DNA from: Bifidobacterium simiiventris
Lineage (GTDB): Bacteria > Actinomycetota > Actinomycetes > Actinomycetales > Bifidobacteriaceae
Length of the DNA stretch: 64,000 bases
Assembly: GCF_019331715.1 (NCBI RefSeq)
Contig: NZ_JAHBBG010000006.1
Coordinates: forward strand, 1-64,000
Reading direction: 5' to 3'
Position numbers and translations under genes: made by a program. The notes under the pieces are model-generated. The model saw only the letters and a list, made by a program, of their open reading frames with translations, was not told the DNA's origin and made no database searches. Shown in pieces: positions 25,585 to 33,723 of the stretch. The stretch's first letter is position 1; each line of letters begins with the position of its first letter.

Positions 25585-27393
25585 TTACATCTTCTCCGGA
25601 GAGGTGACGCCGAGCAGGTCGAGGCCTTCGGCGATCACGGTGCGCACGGCGTCGTTGAGCTTGAGTCGTGCGGCGGCGCGGGCCGGCTCCGGGGCCTTGG
25701 CGATGCGCACGGCCTCCGCCTCGTCGCCGCGGGCCTCCGGATCGGTGAGTTCCATCGGCACGACGCGCTCCACGTTGTACCACTTGTGGTACGCGGCGGC
25801 CAGATCCTCGAGGTAATGCGCCACGCGGTGCGGTGCGCGCGCGTCGCCGGCAAGCGTGAGCAGCGCCGGCCACTGGGCGAGCGCGGCAAGCACCTCGCCG
25901 TCCGCCTCGGTGTCGAGCAGGGCGAGGTCCGCACCCTCGTAGGTGATGCCGGCGGCGGCCGCGTTGCGGTCCACGTTGCAGGAGCGCGCGTGCGCGTACT
26001 GCACGTAGTACACCGGATTGTCGTTAGAGTGCGACGCGAGCAGGTTCAGATCGATGTCGACCGGCGAGTTGTAGTCGGTGCGCGCGAGCGAATAACGCGA
26101 CGCGTCCACGCCGATCGCCTCGGTCAGATCGTCGATCGTGACGACGTTGCCGGCGCGCTTGGACATGCGCACGGCCTTGCCGTCCTTCAACACGTTGACG
26201 AGCTGGCCGATGAGGATCTGCATGTTCTCGCCCGGCTGGTCGCCGAATGCGGCGCACATGGCCATCATGCGGCCGATGTAGCCGTGGTGGTCGGCGCCGA
26301 GCATGTAGATCGCGATGTCGGCCGGATCGGTCGCGCGGTGGCGCTTGTTCCAGTAGTACGCGATGTCGGCCGCGAAGTACGCGAACTCGCCGTTCGACTT
26401 GATGATCACACGGTCCTTGTCGTCGCCATGCTTGGTCGACTCGAACCAGGTCGCGCCATCCTTCTCGTAGATGTCGCCGCGCTCGCGCAGCACCTCGATC
26501 GCGCGCTTGACCTCGCCGTCGGTGTACAGGCTGTTCTCGTGGAACCACACGTCGAAGTGGACACGGAAGTCCTTCATCGACTTGCGGATCTCGTCGAACA
26601 TCATCGGCACGGCGCGCTTGCGGAACTCCTCGCGCTGCTCCGAATCGCCTTCGCCGAGCGGGTTGCCGTCCTTGTCGAGGCCGCCGTCGACGCGCGGCAG
26701 GGCAAGCACGTCCACGCCGTCGGCCTCGGCCTCGGCGATCACGCGGTCGGCGATCTCGTTGATGTACGCACCCTTGTAGCCGTCGATCGGCGTCTCCTCG
26801 CCGTGCGCGGCGGCGACGAGCGACTTGGCGAAGCGGTTGATCTGCTCGCCGTGGTCGTTGAAGTAGTATTCGCGCACGACCTTCGCGCCATTCGCCTCGA
26901 GCACGCGGGCCATCGAGTCGCCGACGGCCGCCCAGCGGGTGCCGCCGATGTGGATCGGGCCAGTCGGGTTCGCGGAGACGAATTCGAGGTTCAGGGTCTT
27001 GCCGGTGAGGTGCGCGTTCTTGCCGAACGTGGAGACGCCGTTGGCGTCGGCCGGGGCAGTGAGCACCTGGTCGACCACGGCCGCGGCGGACGCGGAGTCG
27101 AGGGTGATGTTGATGAAGCCGGGGCCGGCCACTTCGACGGACTTGATGCCGTCGGCGGCGGTCAGGCCGGCGGCGAACAGCTCGGCCAGGTCGTGGGGCT
27201 TCATGCCGGCCTTCTTGGCCAGCTGCATGGCCGCGTTCGAGGCCCAGTCGCCGTGCGCGCGATCCTTCGGGCGCATGACGGCGAGCTTCTCGACGGGCGG
27301 GATCAGATCATCGGTGAGGTTGCCGGCCTTGCCGGACGCAACCAGTTCATGGGCAATACGCGAAATCAGTTCGCTCAGGGCTTCAGGACTCAT
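25585..27393 (-). CDS. argS: Arginyl-tRNA synthetase
   Basis: A 602-residue class I synthetase that charges tRNA-Arg. The HIGH-type motif appears as NPTGPIHIGGTRWAAVGDSMAR and the KMSKS-type region as VRMSKRAGNVVTIDDL. The N-terminal additional domain (residues about 1-110) and C-terminal anticodon-binding domain (DALM/all-helical, from about 480) are present. The ATG at 27393 overlaps the permease stop by four bases (ATGA), so translation is coupled to that gene. It is cytoplasmic. Confidence 0.97.
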   Translation of the reverse strand: MSPEALSELISRIAHELVASGKAGNLTDDLIPPVEKLAVMRPKDRAHGDWASNAAMQLAKKAGMKPHDLAELFAAGLTAADGIKSVEVAGPGFINITLDSASAAAVVDQVLTAPADANGVSTFGKNAHLTGKTLNLEFVSANPTGPIHIGGTRWAAVGDSMARVLEANGAKVVREYYFNDHGEQINRFAKSLVAAAHGEETPIDGYKGAYINEIADRVIAEAEADGVDVLALPRVDGGLDKDGNPLGEGDSEQREEFRKRAVPMMFDEIRKSMKDFRVHFDVWFHENSLYTDGEVKRAIEVLRERGDIYEKDGATWFESTKHGDDKDRVIIKSNGEFAYFAADIAYYWNKRHRATDPADIAIYMLGADHHGYIGRMMAMCAAFGDQPGENMQILIGQLVNVLKDGKAVRMSKRAGNVVTIDDLTEAIGVDASRYSLARTDYNSPVDIDLNLLASHSNDNPVYYVQYAHARSCNVDRNAAAAGITYEGADLALLDTEADGEVLAALAQWPALLTLAGDARAPHRVAHYLEDLAAAYHKWYNVERVVPMELTDPEARGDEAEAVRIAKAPEPARAAARLKLNDAVRTVIAEGLDLLGVTSPEKM

Positions 27394-28823
27394 TCTTCCA
27401 AGGATACCGGCGAGTCTGACTTCCGGCGCGCGTGTTCGATCGCCCAGTAGCCGCTGTAGCACAGCGCCACGAACGGCACCATGCAATACAGCGTCGAACG
27501 CTGCGTATCGTCCAGCGCCACCAGCACCAGCGCGCCGAGGCACATCACGATCGCCAGCCACGGCAGCACCGGATATCCGGGCGCACGGTAACCAAGCTCA
27601 CCCACGTCACGCCCGCCGCGCACCCATTCGCGCCGGAACCGGATATGGCACACCGCCACCGAGAACCACACCACGAGCGTCGCCAGTCCCGACACCGCCA
27701 CCAGCACCAAGTACACGGTCGAGGCCGCCACCACGCTGGAGAGCAGCGCCAAGAGCGACCCGCACATCGAAAACAGCACCGCCCACACAGGCACGCCGCG
27801 GAAGTTCGTCTTGGCGAACCGCGCCGGGATCAGCCGTTCCTTGGCGAGCGACCACACCATGCGCGAGCATACGTACAACCCGGAATTGGCCGCCGACAAC
27901 ACGGCCGTCAACACCACGAAATTCATGATGTCGCCGGCGAACGGCATGCCGATCGACTGGAACACGAGCACGAACGGGCTGGTGTCCACGCCGGCCCGCT
28001 GCCACGGGATGAGCGCGGCCATCACCGCGATCGAGCCGATGAAGAACATGGCGAGACGGAACACGGTGGTGTGCACGGCCTTCGGGATGGCCGTGCCCGG
28101 GTCACGCGTCTCGCCGGCGGCCACGCCCACGACCTCGGTGCCGGAGAACGCGAACACGACGGTGAGCAGCGTGGAGAAGACCGGCGCGATGCCGCGCGGG
28201 AACCAGCCGTCCGCGACGAAATTGCCGAACAGCGGCGCGCCGGCGTCGGCCGGGCGGCCCGAGATCGGGATCGCACCGAAGATCGCGAGCAGCCCGATCA
28301 CGATGAACGCGACGATCGCGAACACCTTGATCGACGCGAACCAGAATTCGGCCTCGCCGTAGAGCCGCACCGACATGATGTTGAGCGCGAACACCGCCGC
28401 GATGAACACCGCCGACCACACCCACGCCGGGCTGCTCGGGAACCAGCGCTGCATGAGCAGCCCGGCCGCGGTGAACTCGCTGGCGAGCGCCACCGCCCAG
28501 TTGAGCCAGTACAGCACGGCGATCACGAACGCGGTGGCCGGGCCGATGAAACGTTTGGCGTACAGGTGGAAGCTGCCCGCGTACGGCATGGCGACCGACA
28601 GCTCGCCGAGGGAGACCATGACGCAGTAGACAAGCAGGGAGCCGATCGCGTAGGCGAGGATCGCGCCGAGCGGGCCGGCTTGGTTGATGGTGTAGCCGGA
28701 GCTGACGAACAGGCCGGTGCCGATCACGCCGCCGAGGGAGATCATGGTCAGGTGGCGCGATTCCATGCGCCGTTCGAGATCGGTGTCGGTAGCATGCGCA
28801 TCGCTGGTGCCGCGGTCGGCCAT
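27390..28823 (-). CDS. Amino-acid permease (APC family)
   Basis: A 477-residue inner-membrane transporter with about 12 predicted helices. The N-terminal signature RHLTMISLGGVIGTGLFVSSGYTINQAGP and the region FSGTEVVGVAAGETRDPGTAIPKAV are typical of the amino-acid transporter family of the APC superfamily (LysP/GabP-like). ATG 28823 follows AAGGAG. Its stop overlaps the start of argS. This suggests a basic amino acid as substrate, but that is inference from context only. Confidence 0.9.
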   Translation of the reverse strand: MADRGTSDAHATDTDLERRMESRHLTMISLGGVIGTGLFVSSGYTINQAGPLGAILAYAIGSLLVYCVMVSLGELSVAMPYAGSFHLYAKRFIGPATAFVIAVLYWLNWAVALASEFTAAGLLMQRWFPSSPAWVWSAVFIAAVFALNIMSVRLYGEAEFWFASIKVFAIVAFIVIGLLAIFGAIPISGRPADAGAPLFGNFVADGWFPRGIAPVFSTLLTVVFAFSGTEVVGVAAGETRDPGTAIPKAVHTTVFRLAMFFIGSIAVMAALIPWQRAGVDTSPFVLVFQSIGMPFAGDIMNFVVLTAVLSAANSGLYVCSRMVWSLAKERLIPARFAKTNFRGVPVWAVLFSMCGSLLALLSSVVAASTVYLVLVAVSGLATLVVWFSVAVCHIRFRREWVRGGRDVGELGYRAPGYPVLPWLAIVMCLGALVLVALDDTQRSTLYCMVPFVALCYSGYWAIEHARRKSDSPVSLEE

Positions 28824-28948
28824 ATCGGCTCCTTCGGTTCGTGGTTCGGATCGGTGGTCCGTCGCGCGCGTCATCGCGCGGGCGACTTACGTATGATAGC
28901 CGCGATGGGAGAACAGCCACAGATCGTATGGCGGTCCGATCGGATATC

Positions 28949-29100
28949 GCCAATGCGCATCCCCACGCAATACGTAACCCTCCGCGATGTCAGGCCACCA
29001 TCGGCATCGATTTGCGCAGTCCCCGCAGCATGTAACCCTCCGCGGGGGTAAGAGCGCCGTCGACATCGATTCGTGCCCATCCCCGCAACACGTAACCGCA
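28949..29100. repeat. Three tandem imperfect 58-60 bp repeats
   Basis: A unit ending in CCCCRCARYAYGTAACC recurs with the GTAACC end at 28974, 29032 and 29092, giving periods of 58 and 60 bp. The units also share GCATCGATTTGCG / ACATCGATTCGTG. They fill most of the gap between the permease promoter region and ridA. No gene is seen here. Confidence 0.65.
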
Positions 29101-29181
29101 TACGCCATTGCGAATGAATACGGCCGTATTCATCGGCAGCAGACAGTCACGCGCGAAGCGGCACAACCGCCATCAACGAAA

Positions 29182-29223
29182 ACGGTGCGTGGCCCATCCG
29201 TTCCCGGACAGGCCACGCACCGT
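29182..29223 (-). terminator. ridA terminator
   Basis: Perfect 13-bp arms ACGGTGCGTGGCC (29182-29194) and inverse (29211-29223). On the minus strand the hairpin is followed by TTTTCGTTG, as in a Rho-independent terminator for ridA. Confidence 0.8.
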
Positions 29224-29243
29224 TCGTCATGCGTACGTATGCG

Positions 29244-29633
29244 TCACAGCGCGGCGATCGCGTCGATCTCGACGAGCGCGCCCTTCGGGATGTCGTTGCC
29301 GCCGAACGCGACGCGGGCCGGCTTGACGGAGCCGATGAACACCTCGGCGTAGCGGGCGTCGACCTCCTTGAAGTCCTCGACGTTCTTCAGGTAGATGGTC
29401 GCGCGCACGACGTGCTCGATGCCGGTGCCGGCCGTGTCAAGAATGCACTTGATGTTCTTGAGCGCCTGCGCGGCCTGCTCGCCCGCCGTCTCGCCGGCCA
29501 GTTCGCCGGTGGCCGGGTCGATGCCCAGCTGGCCGGAGACGAACACGAAGCCGTTGGCCTTGACGGCCTGGCTGTACGCGCCCAGTGCGGCCGGGGCCTG
29601 CGAGGTCGCCACTTCTTCCATCTTTTCGCTCAT
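29244..29633 (-). CDS. ridA: RidA family enamine/imine deaminase
   Basis: A 129-residue protein of the YjgF/YER057c/UK114 family, which hydrolyses reactive enamine/imine intermediates made by PLP enzymes. The catalytic arginine is Arg107 in KPARVAF, and the C-terminal VEIDAIA motif is conserved. GAYSQAVKANGFVFVSGQLGIDP is the N-terminal family signature. ATG 29633 follows AAAGGAG. It stands alone with its own terminator. It is cytoplasmic and normally trimeric. Confidence 0.94.
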   Translation of the reverse strand: MSEKMEEVATSQAPAALGAYSQAVKANGFVFVSGQLGIDPATGELAGETAGEQAAQALKNIKCILDTAGTGIEHVVRATIYLKNVEDFKEVDARYAEVFIGSVKPARVAFGGNDIPKGALVEIDAIAAL

Positions 29634-29872
29634 AGTCGATACTCCTTTGCGGTTCGCTCGAACGTCACATCACCGATGTTTCACACGCGGTTTCACGGCC
29701 TTCCGTAGTCCACCGCACGCGGCATCATGCCCGCCATTGTATGCGCGCCGGCCATGCGCGAGACGAATCGTTCCGCGCCTTGGAACGTCACGCGCCACGT
29801 GTCCGTCAGTCATATGTCGCGCATTGCGCACGCATCGGCGATCCGGATCCAGCCGCACGACCGGCGCCCCGC

Positions 29873-30499
29873 TCAGTTCCGCCGGTTCTTGCCGAAGAAC
29901 TGCATGAACTGCGGCCCGTCCTCCGCCAGCTCGCGCTCGAAATCATCCCGCCATTCGCGATATGGCCGGCCGGCGAGACCGTCGTTGCTGAACCGTTCCT
30001 GATCGGTGATCTCGGTAACGCAGAATTTCGGGATGATCAGATTCGTGACCGGGCTGCTGCGCTCCGCCTCCGCGACGATGAGCGGCGCGTTCGCCCCGCC
30101 GAACACGTCGATGCTCCAGCCGTCCTCGTCCAGCCAGACCGAATACCGGTTCTTGATGATCGGCGCGCCGCCGCGCAACGCCAGTTCGGCCGCGATGCGC
30201 GAATCGATCTCACGTTCGGCCTCGTAGCGCGTGCCGCCCACGGACGGCCCCTTGACCGTAACGTACGCCTCGCCGAACAGGTCACGGTATTCGCGCAGCA
30301 CCTCGATCGGGTCGAGGTCGGGCGTCATGTCGAGCCGCATCGCGCGTGTCGTGAGCCGCACGCGCAGCGCGTAGTTGCCGTCGTGCACGTAGTAGCTTTG
30401 CACGATGAGAGCCGGCGCGTCCCCGTCGTCGAGCTCTGCCGGCATATGACGGCAGAAGAACCGACGCTCAAATTCGAAATCGTTCAGGTTATCGGCCAT
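29873..30499 (-). CDS. CYTH-like domain protein
   Basis: A 208-residue cytoplasmic protein. The start FEFERRFFCR matches the N-terminal ExExK/R strand of CYTH (adenylate cyclase CyaB/thiamine triphosphatase) enzymes, though here it reads E-F-E-R-R. Further charged strands follow: LRVRLT, YVTVKGP, YEAEREI, RYSVWL and VAEAERSS. CYTH enzymes bind triphosphates in a tunnel lined by such residues. The activity is not known, and this is a divergent member. It appears leaderless: ATG 30499 is six bases after a TACACT -10 box, with no ribosome site. The same frame is open far upstream through the tRNA gene, but this is clearly not coding. Confidence 0.7.
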   Translation of the reverse strand: MADNLNDFEFERRFFCRHMPAELDDGDAPALIVQSYYVHDGNYALRVRLTTRAMRLDMTPDLDPIEVLREYRDLFGEAYVTVKGPSVGGTRYEAEREIDSRIAAELALRGGAPIIKNRYSVWLDEDGWSIDVFGGANAPLIVAEAERSSPVTNLIIPKFCVTEITDQERFSNDGLAGRPYREWRDDFERELAEDGPQFMQFFGKNRRN

Positions 30500-30505
30500 A
30501 AAACC

Positions 30506-30511
30506 AGTGTA
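30506..30511 (-). promoter_or_regulatory. -10 box of a likely leaderless promoter for the CYTH-like gene
   Basis: TACACT on the minus strand is followed by GGTTTT and then the ATG at 30499. The string TCTACACTGGT is shared with the U32 gene promoter at 4509-4519. Confidence 0.55.
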
Positions 30512-30603
30512 GACGCGATTGCACGTGTCGCGGCGGTTTTTGGAAGCCTTGCACCGCATGATTCGCGTTCGGTCCGCCCAACGTGTAAAGTAGTGCGTTG
30601 CTT

Positions 30604-30679
30604 GGGTCCGTAGCTCAGTGGATAGAGCGTCTGTCTCCGGAACAGAAGGTCGAGGGTTCGATCCCCTTTGGGCCCACCA
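30604..30679 (+). tRNA. tRNA-Arg (anticodon CCG)
   Basis: A 76-nt cloverleaf with CCA encoded. The acceptor stem GGGTCCG pairs with TGGGCCC, the anticodon stem is TCTGT/ACAGA, and the seven-base loop CTCCGGA gives anticodon CCG. The T-loop GGTTCGATCC is canonical. A TAAAGT -10-like box lies at 30586. A terminator hairpin and then a palindrome array follow directly. Confidence 0.96.
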
Positions 30680-30681
30680 GA

Positions 30682-30722
30682 ATGGCGGAATTCCAAGGTT
30701 TTCATAACCTTGATTCCGCCAT
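30682..30722 (+). terminator. tRNA-Arg terminator
   Basis: ATGGCGGAAT plus CAAGGTT pair with AACCTTG plus ATTCCGCCAT around loop TTCAT, with a two-base bulge, starting three bases after the tRNA end. It is followed by TCTTCTTTG. The direct repeat ATCGGGTACAT occurs twice just after it, at about 30732 and 30743. Confidence 0.8.
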
Positions 30723-30847
30723 CTTCTTTGTATCGGGTACATATCGGGTACATTGCTCCCCCTATCCTCGCAGGCTTGCGGGCCGCGATCCGATCCATTC
30801 ATCATGGTCTTGTCATGGTCTTGCCGGCATGCGATCCATCGCTCTTC

Positions 30848-31238
30848 CCCCGGGCATACGGCCGGTTCAGAGGCCGGAAACGACCGTAAGCCCGGGAAGA
30901 GGCAAACAACAGTCACCCCCAACCCGGGCATGCGGCCGGTTCGCGGCGCAAAAACGACCGTAAGCCCGGGAACAAACCACCAACAATCCCACAGACCAGC
31001 CCACAGACCAACCCCCAACCCGGGCATGCGGCCGGTTCGCGGCGCAAAAACGACCGTAAGCCCGGGAACAAACCACCAACAACCCCACAGACCAACAACA
31101 ACCGCCCCCCAACCCGGGCTTACGGCCAGTTCAGAAGCCCAAAACGACCGTAAGCCCGGGAACAAACCAACAACACCCCCAGCCCCCCAACCCGGGCATA
31201 CGGCCGGTTCAGAGGCCCAAAACGACCGTAAGCCCGGG
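30848..31238. repeat. Array 1: five palindromic units downstream of tRNA-Arg
   Basis: Five imperfect palindromes bounded by CCCGGG lie at 30848-30896, 30923-30970, 31019-31066, 31113-31160 and 31191-31238. The first is 49 bp and the other four are 48 bp. Left arms read CCCGGGCATACGGCCGGTT or close variants and right arms ACGACCGTAAGCCCGGG. Linkers of 26-48 bp are strongly C/A-rich and nearly T-free, and two of them are near duplicates. The gap (30680-31366) has no credible gene. Confidence 0.9.
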
Positions 31239-31366
31239 AAGAGTAACGCCCGCAAGGCGACGGCGCGCACCGGAACCGTGATTCGTTCTGCGGGATGATG
31301 CCGTTCCCACGCATTCGCGCACATAATGAAGGCATATGGTTGGTTCGACCTTGCAGGAGGTGCGCG

Positions 31367-32278
31367 ATGGACGATTACAACAGCCTCATTCGTACGGATA
31401 CGCGCACGACCACGTTCCGCCGCATGTTCCGCTGGGTGGCGCCGCTGCTGTGTTTGACGCTGGTGCTGACCGGGGTTGCGGCCGCGCGTCTGCGCCGCCG
31501 CGAACACGCCGATCAATGGGAGATCCGACCGGTCTCGATCGCGCACCGCGGGGACGATTCCGCGCCGGAAAACTCGCTGAATGCGATCGCGAACGCCGCC
31601 ACGGACGGTGCCGATTACGCGGAGATCGATGTGCGGCTGACCGCCGACGGCACGCCGGTCGTCTTCCATGACGAACGCACCGGTCGACTTGCTGCGAACG
31701 GTCACGACCTGCGCGTCGCGAAGCTCGCCGACCGCGAACTCGAGCATATGACGATGCGCGATCGCGGCACGGACTATCACGTGCCGACGTTGGCACAGGC
31801 GATCGAGACCGCGCAGCGATCGTCCGATCACTTAAGCCTGCTGCTCGATCTGAAAACCGGACCGAAAGGCGCACCGAAGCTGACCCGCGCGGTGGCCGAC
31901 GTGATCGAACGGCATGATTTCGCGGATCGCGTGATGCTGATGTCGGTGACCGACGAAGCGGTGCGACTGCTGCTGCGCAACCATCCGGACTGGACGATCG
32001 GCAAGTGCGTCAGCCCGAAGGGCGATCCGGCGATCATGTGGCCGAAAGGCGTGGATTTCGTGGTGATGCGCGGCAACCGGCTCACGCGCGAGGTCGTGGA
32101 GCGCGCGCGTCGCGACAACGTGCCGATCTACGCGGGAGTCGGCAGCGACTACCGCGAGGCGAACCGGTGCCTGATGATGGGCGCGGACGGCATTCTGGGC
32201 GACAACACGTACCGCGTGAACAAGGTGACCCGCTCGCACGCGGTCTACGTCGCCGCCGGTGACATGACCGGCGAGTGA
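31367..32278 (+). CDS. Membrane-anchored glycerophosphodiester phosphodiesterase family protein
   Basis: A 303-residue protein with a short cytoplasmic N-terminus, one membrane anchor (residues about 22-42, VAPLLCLTLVLTGVAAARL) and an extracellular GDPD domain. The catalytic signature SIAHRGDDSAPENSLNAI with HRG and E..N is followed by YAEIDVRLTADGTPVVFHDE, supplying the metal-binding and second histidine residues. These enzymes release glycerol-3-phosphate from glycerophosphodiesters or trim lipoteichoic-type polymers. The C-terminal GADGILGDN motif is also typical. ATG 31367 follows GCAGGAGG. It stands alone. Confidence 0.88.
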   Translation: MDDYNSLIRTDTRTTTFRRMFRWVAPLLCLTLVLTGVAAARLRRREHADQWEIRPVSIAHRGDDSAPENSLNAIANAATDGADYAEIDVRLTADGTPVVFHDERTGRLAANGHDLRVAKLADRELEHMTMRDRGTDYHVPTLAQAIETAQRSSDHLSLLLDLKTGPKGAPKLTRAVADVIERHDFADRVMLMSVTDEAVRLLLRNHPDWTIGKCVSPKGDPAIMWPKGVDFVVMRGNRLTREVVERARRDNVPIYAGVGSDYREANRCLMMGADGILGDNTYRVNKVTRSHAVYVAAGDMTGE

Positions 32279-32317
32279 AGCAACCGCATCATACGTGGCG
32301 TTTGACCACGGGAACAG

Positions 32318-32385
32318 CAAGTGGGCGTTGACATACCACGACAAGACCGGAATCCCGGTCGTTGCGGTATGTCAACGCCCACTTG
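32318..32385. terminator. Long inverted repeat between GDPD and the thioredoxin-like gene
   Basis: Perfect 20-bp arms CAAGTGGGCGTTGACATACC (32318-32337) and inverse (32366-32385) enclose a smaller GACCGGAATCCCGGTC stem. It lies between convergent genes and fits a bidirectional terminator. Confidence 0.7.
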
Positions 32386-32401
32386 TCAAGCCCACGGCGA
32401 C

Positions 32402-33373
32402 TCAGAACATCAGCGTGGCGAGGCGACGACGGGCACGCTTAAGCCGCTCGTCGGTCGGCTCGGGGATCGCAAAGTATTCGAGCAGACGCTTGCGCACCGG
32501 CTCAAGATCGGCCTTGTGGCCGGCCGCAAGGAAGTCCAGCAAACGGTCGAACGCGTCCTGGATCTGACCGCCGATCATGTCCACGTCGGCGACAGCCAGC
32601 TGAGCGTCCACGTCGTCCGGATGCGCGGCCGCGGCGGCGCGTACCTCGCGCACGTCGGCGGCCGCGGAACGGGCCAGCAGCAGCGCTTTGGAACGTTCAC
32701 GCGCGGCGAGCGCATCGGCCGGATTCGCCTCGAGCACCTTCGCGTATGCGGCGGCAGCGCCGGAGTAATCGCCCGATTGGGCCAGACGATGCGCCTCCTC
32801 ATGTTCCGGCGGCACCTGTTCGGCCGCTTCCTCGGCGGCCTTCTTGTCGGCCTCGGGGTCGCCTGAATATGGCGCGGTGCCGGTCACGCCATGCTGCTGG
32901 GCGAGTTTGACGATCTGCGGGATGACCGCGTCGGTGACCTGCTGCAGTTCGTCGTCGGTGAGCACGCCGGGCTGTGCGACCATCATCGGCTGGCCGTTGA
33001 TCAGCGCAAACAGCGCGGGCACGGCGGTGACGCGGAACGCTTGCGCGATCTGCGGGTTGTCGTTGACGTCGACGCGCGCGAGCTGGATCTGGCCTTCGAG
33101 CTTGTTGACCGCGTCGCCGAGCGCACGGGCCATGTCGAACAGGCGATCGTCCTTCGCGGACCATAGGAACAGCAGGATCGGGAACGTGGCGGAGGTCTGC
33201 ACGGTCGCTTGGAACGTGGATTCGGTGACGTCGATCACGTACGCGCCGGCCGCGGGGGCGCCGCCAGGCTGACCCGGTTCGGCCTTGGTCTGGTGCTTGA
33301 GTTCGTTGAGATCGCCGCTTGCGGCAGCGTTGTTGCCCTGACCGACAAGCCAGGAATCATACTGATCTACCAT
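32402..33373 (-). CDS. Thioredoxin-fold/TPR protein (YbbN/CnoX-like co-chaperone)
   Basis: A 323-residue cytoplasmic protein. Residues about 45-150 form a thioredoxin fold, but the usual WCxxC is replaced by FLWSAKDDRLFDM, so it has no redox cysteines. VTAVPALFALINGQPM carries the cis-proline segment. Residues about 195-323 are TPR-like repeats (AHRLAQSGDYSGAAAAYAKVLEANPAD and following). Such proteins hold or escort folding clients to chaperones in relatives. A Gly/Pro/Ala-rich segment precedes the thioredoxin domain. ATG 33373 has GGAGG upstream with short spacing. The role here is inferred from family. Confidence 0.82.
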   Translation of the reverse strand: MVDQYDSWLVGQGNNAAASGDLNELKHQTKAEPGQPGGAPAAGAYVIDVTESTFQATVQTSATFPILLFLWSAKDDRLFDMARALGDAVNKLEGQIQLARVDVNDNPQIAQAFRVTAVPALFALINGQPMMVAQPGVLTDDELQQVTDAVIPQIVKLAQQHGVTGTAPYSGDPEADKKAAEEAAEQVPPEHEEAHRLAQSGDYSGAAAAYAKVLEANPADALAARERSKALLLARSAAADVREVRAAAAAHPDDVDAQLAVADVDMIGGQIQDAFDRLLDFLAAGHKADLEPVRKRLLEYFAIPEPTDERLKRARRRLATLMF

Positions 33374-33436
33374 GATGCCTCCGTTAGTGCGTATTGCAGT
33401 CCGCAATAACTATAGACACGTTCCCCGGATTGCGTG

Positions 33437-33617
33437 GCAATCGAATAACGCGTGCGGAGACAGCCGTCCGAGGCCGAAGGCGCTGAGCCGTCAAACGGAT
33501 AGTCCAGTGGACTATCCGTAGGCGAAGTGAGCGGCTATGCCGCGAAGGTCGCGTGCAACGCGACATAAGCACGTCGAGCGCTGAGGTAAGGTCGTATACG
33601 CTCCGTTATTCGATTGC
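33437..33617. repeat. 181-bp unit with perfect 14-bp terminal inverted repeats
   Basis: GCAATCGAATAACG (33437-33450) is perfectly inverted at 33604-33617. The unit encloses copy 2 of the 64-bp repeat. AACGCGTGCGG occurs at its left end (33447) and again just outside its right end (33630). No gene is inside; the gap 33374-33719 holds only these repeats. Confidence 0.7.
33482..33545. repeat. 64-bp interspersed repeat, copy 2
   Basis: It differs from 25437-25500 at three of 64 positions. Two of these change both partners of one base pair in the central palindrome (33496-33518, arms CGGATAGTCCA and TGGACTATCCG), keeping it perfectly paired. Confidence 0.85.
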
Positions 33618-33723
33618 TAGACGACAGGCAACGCGTGCGGTCTCAAGGCGCACCGAGGGAAGGCGTGCTTCAGCACGTCGACCGAGGAGCAACGCAGAGG
33701 ACGCTCCGTTGCCCGTCATCTAG
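33617..33723. repeat. Adjacent inverted-repeat-bounded unit reaching the lipoprotein stop codon
   Basis: CTAGACGACAGGCAACG (33617-33633) matches the inverse of 33707-33723 at 15 of 17 positions. The right arm overlaps the TAG stop of the lipoprotein gene. It abuts the 181-bp unit. Confidence 0.6.

Noticed and set aside
30731..30755. ATCGGGTACAT direct repeat after tRNA-Arg as an attachment site
   Set aside because: The repeat is adjacent and only 11 bp. No integrase or foreign genes lie nearby, so it is not enough to call an att site.
30848..31238. CRISPR array
   Set aside because: Units are long palindromes with low-complexity, partly duplicated linkers, no uniform spacers and no cas genes. 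The same applies to 47432-47781.
30500..31831. Open frame extending the CYTH-like gene upstream through tRNA-Arg and array 1
   Set aside because: It crosses a tRNA gene and the palindrome array. The repeated peptide it encodes is only the translated palindrome.
33374..33719. Short coding frames in the gap before the lipoprotein gene
   Set aside because: The DNA is occupied by inverted-repeat units. Frames are short and mirror the repeats also found at 25437.
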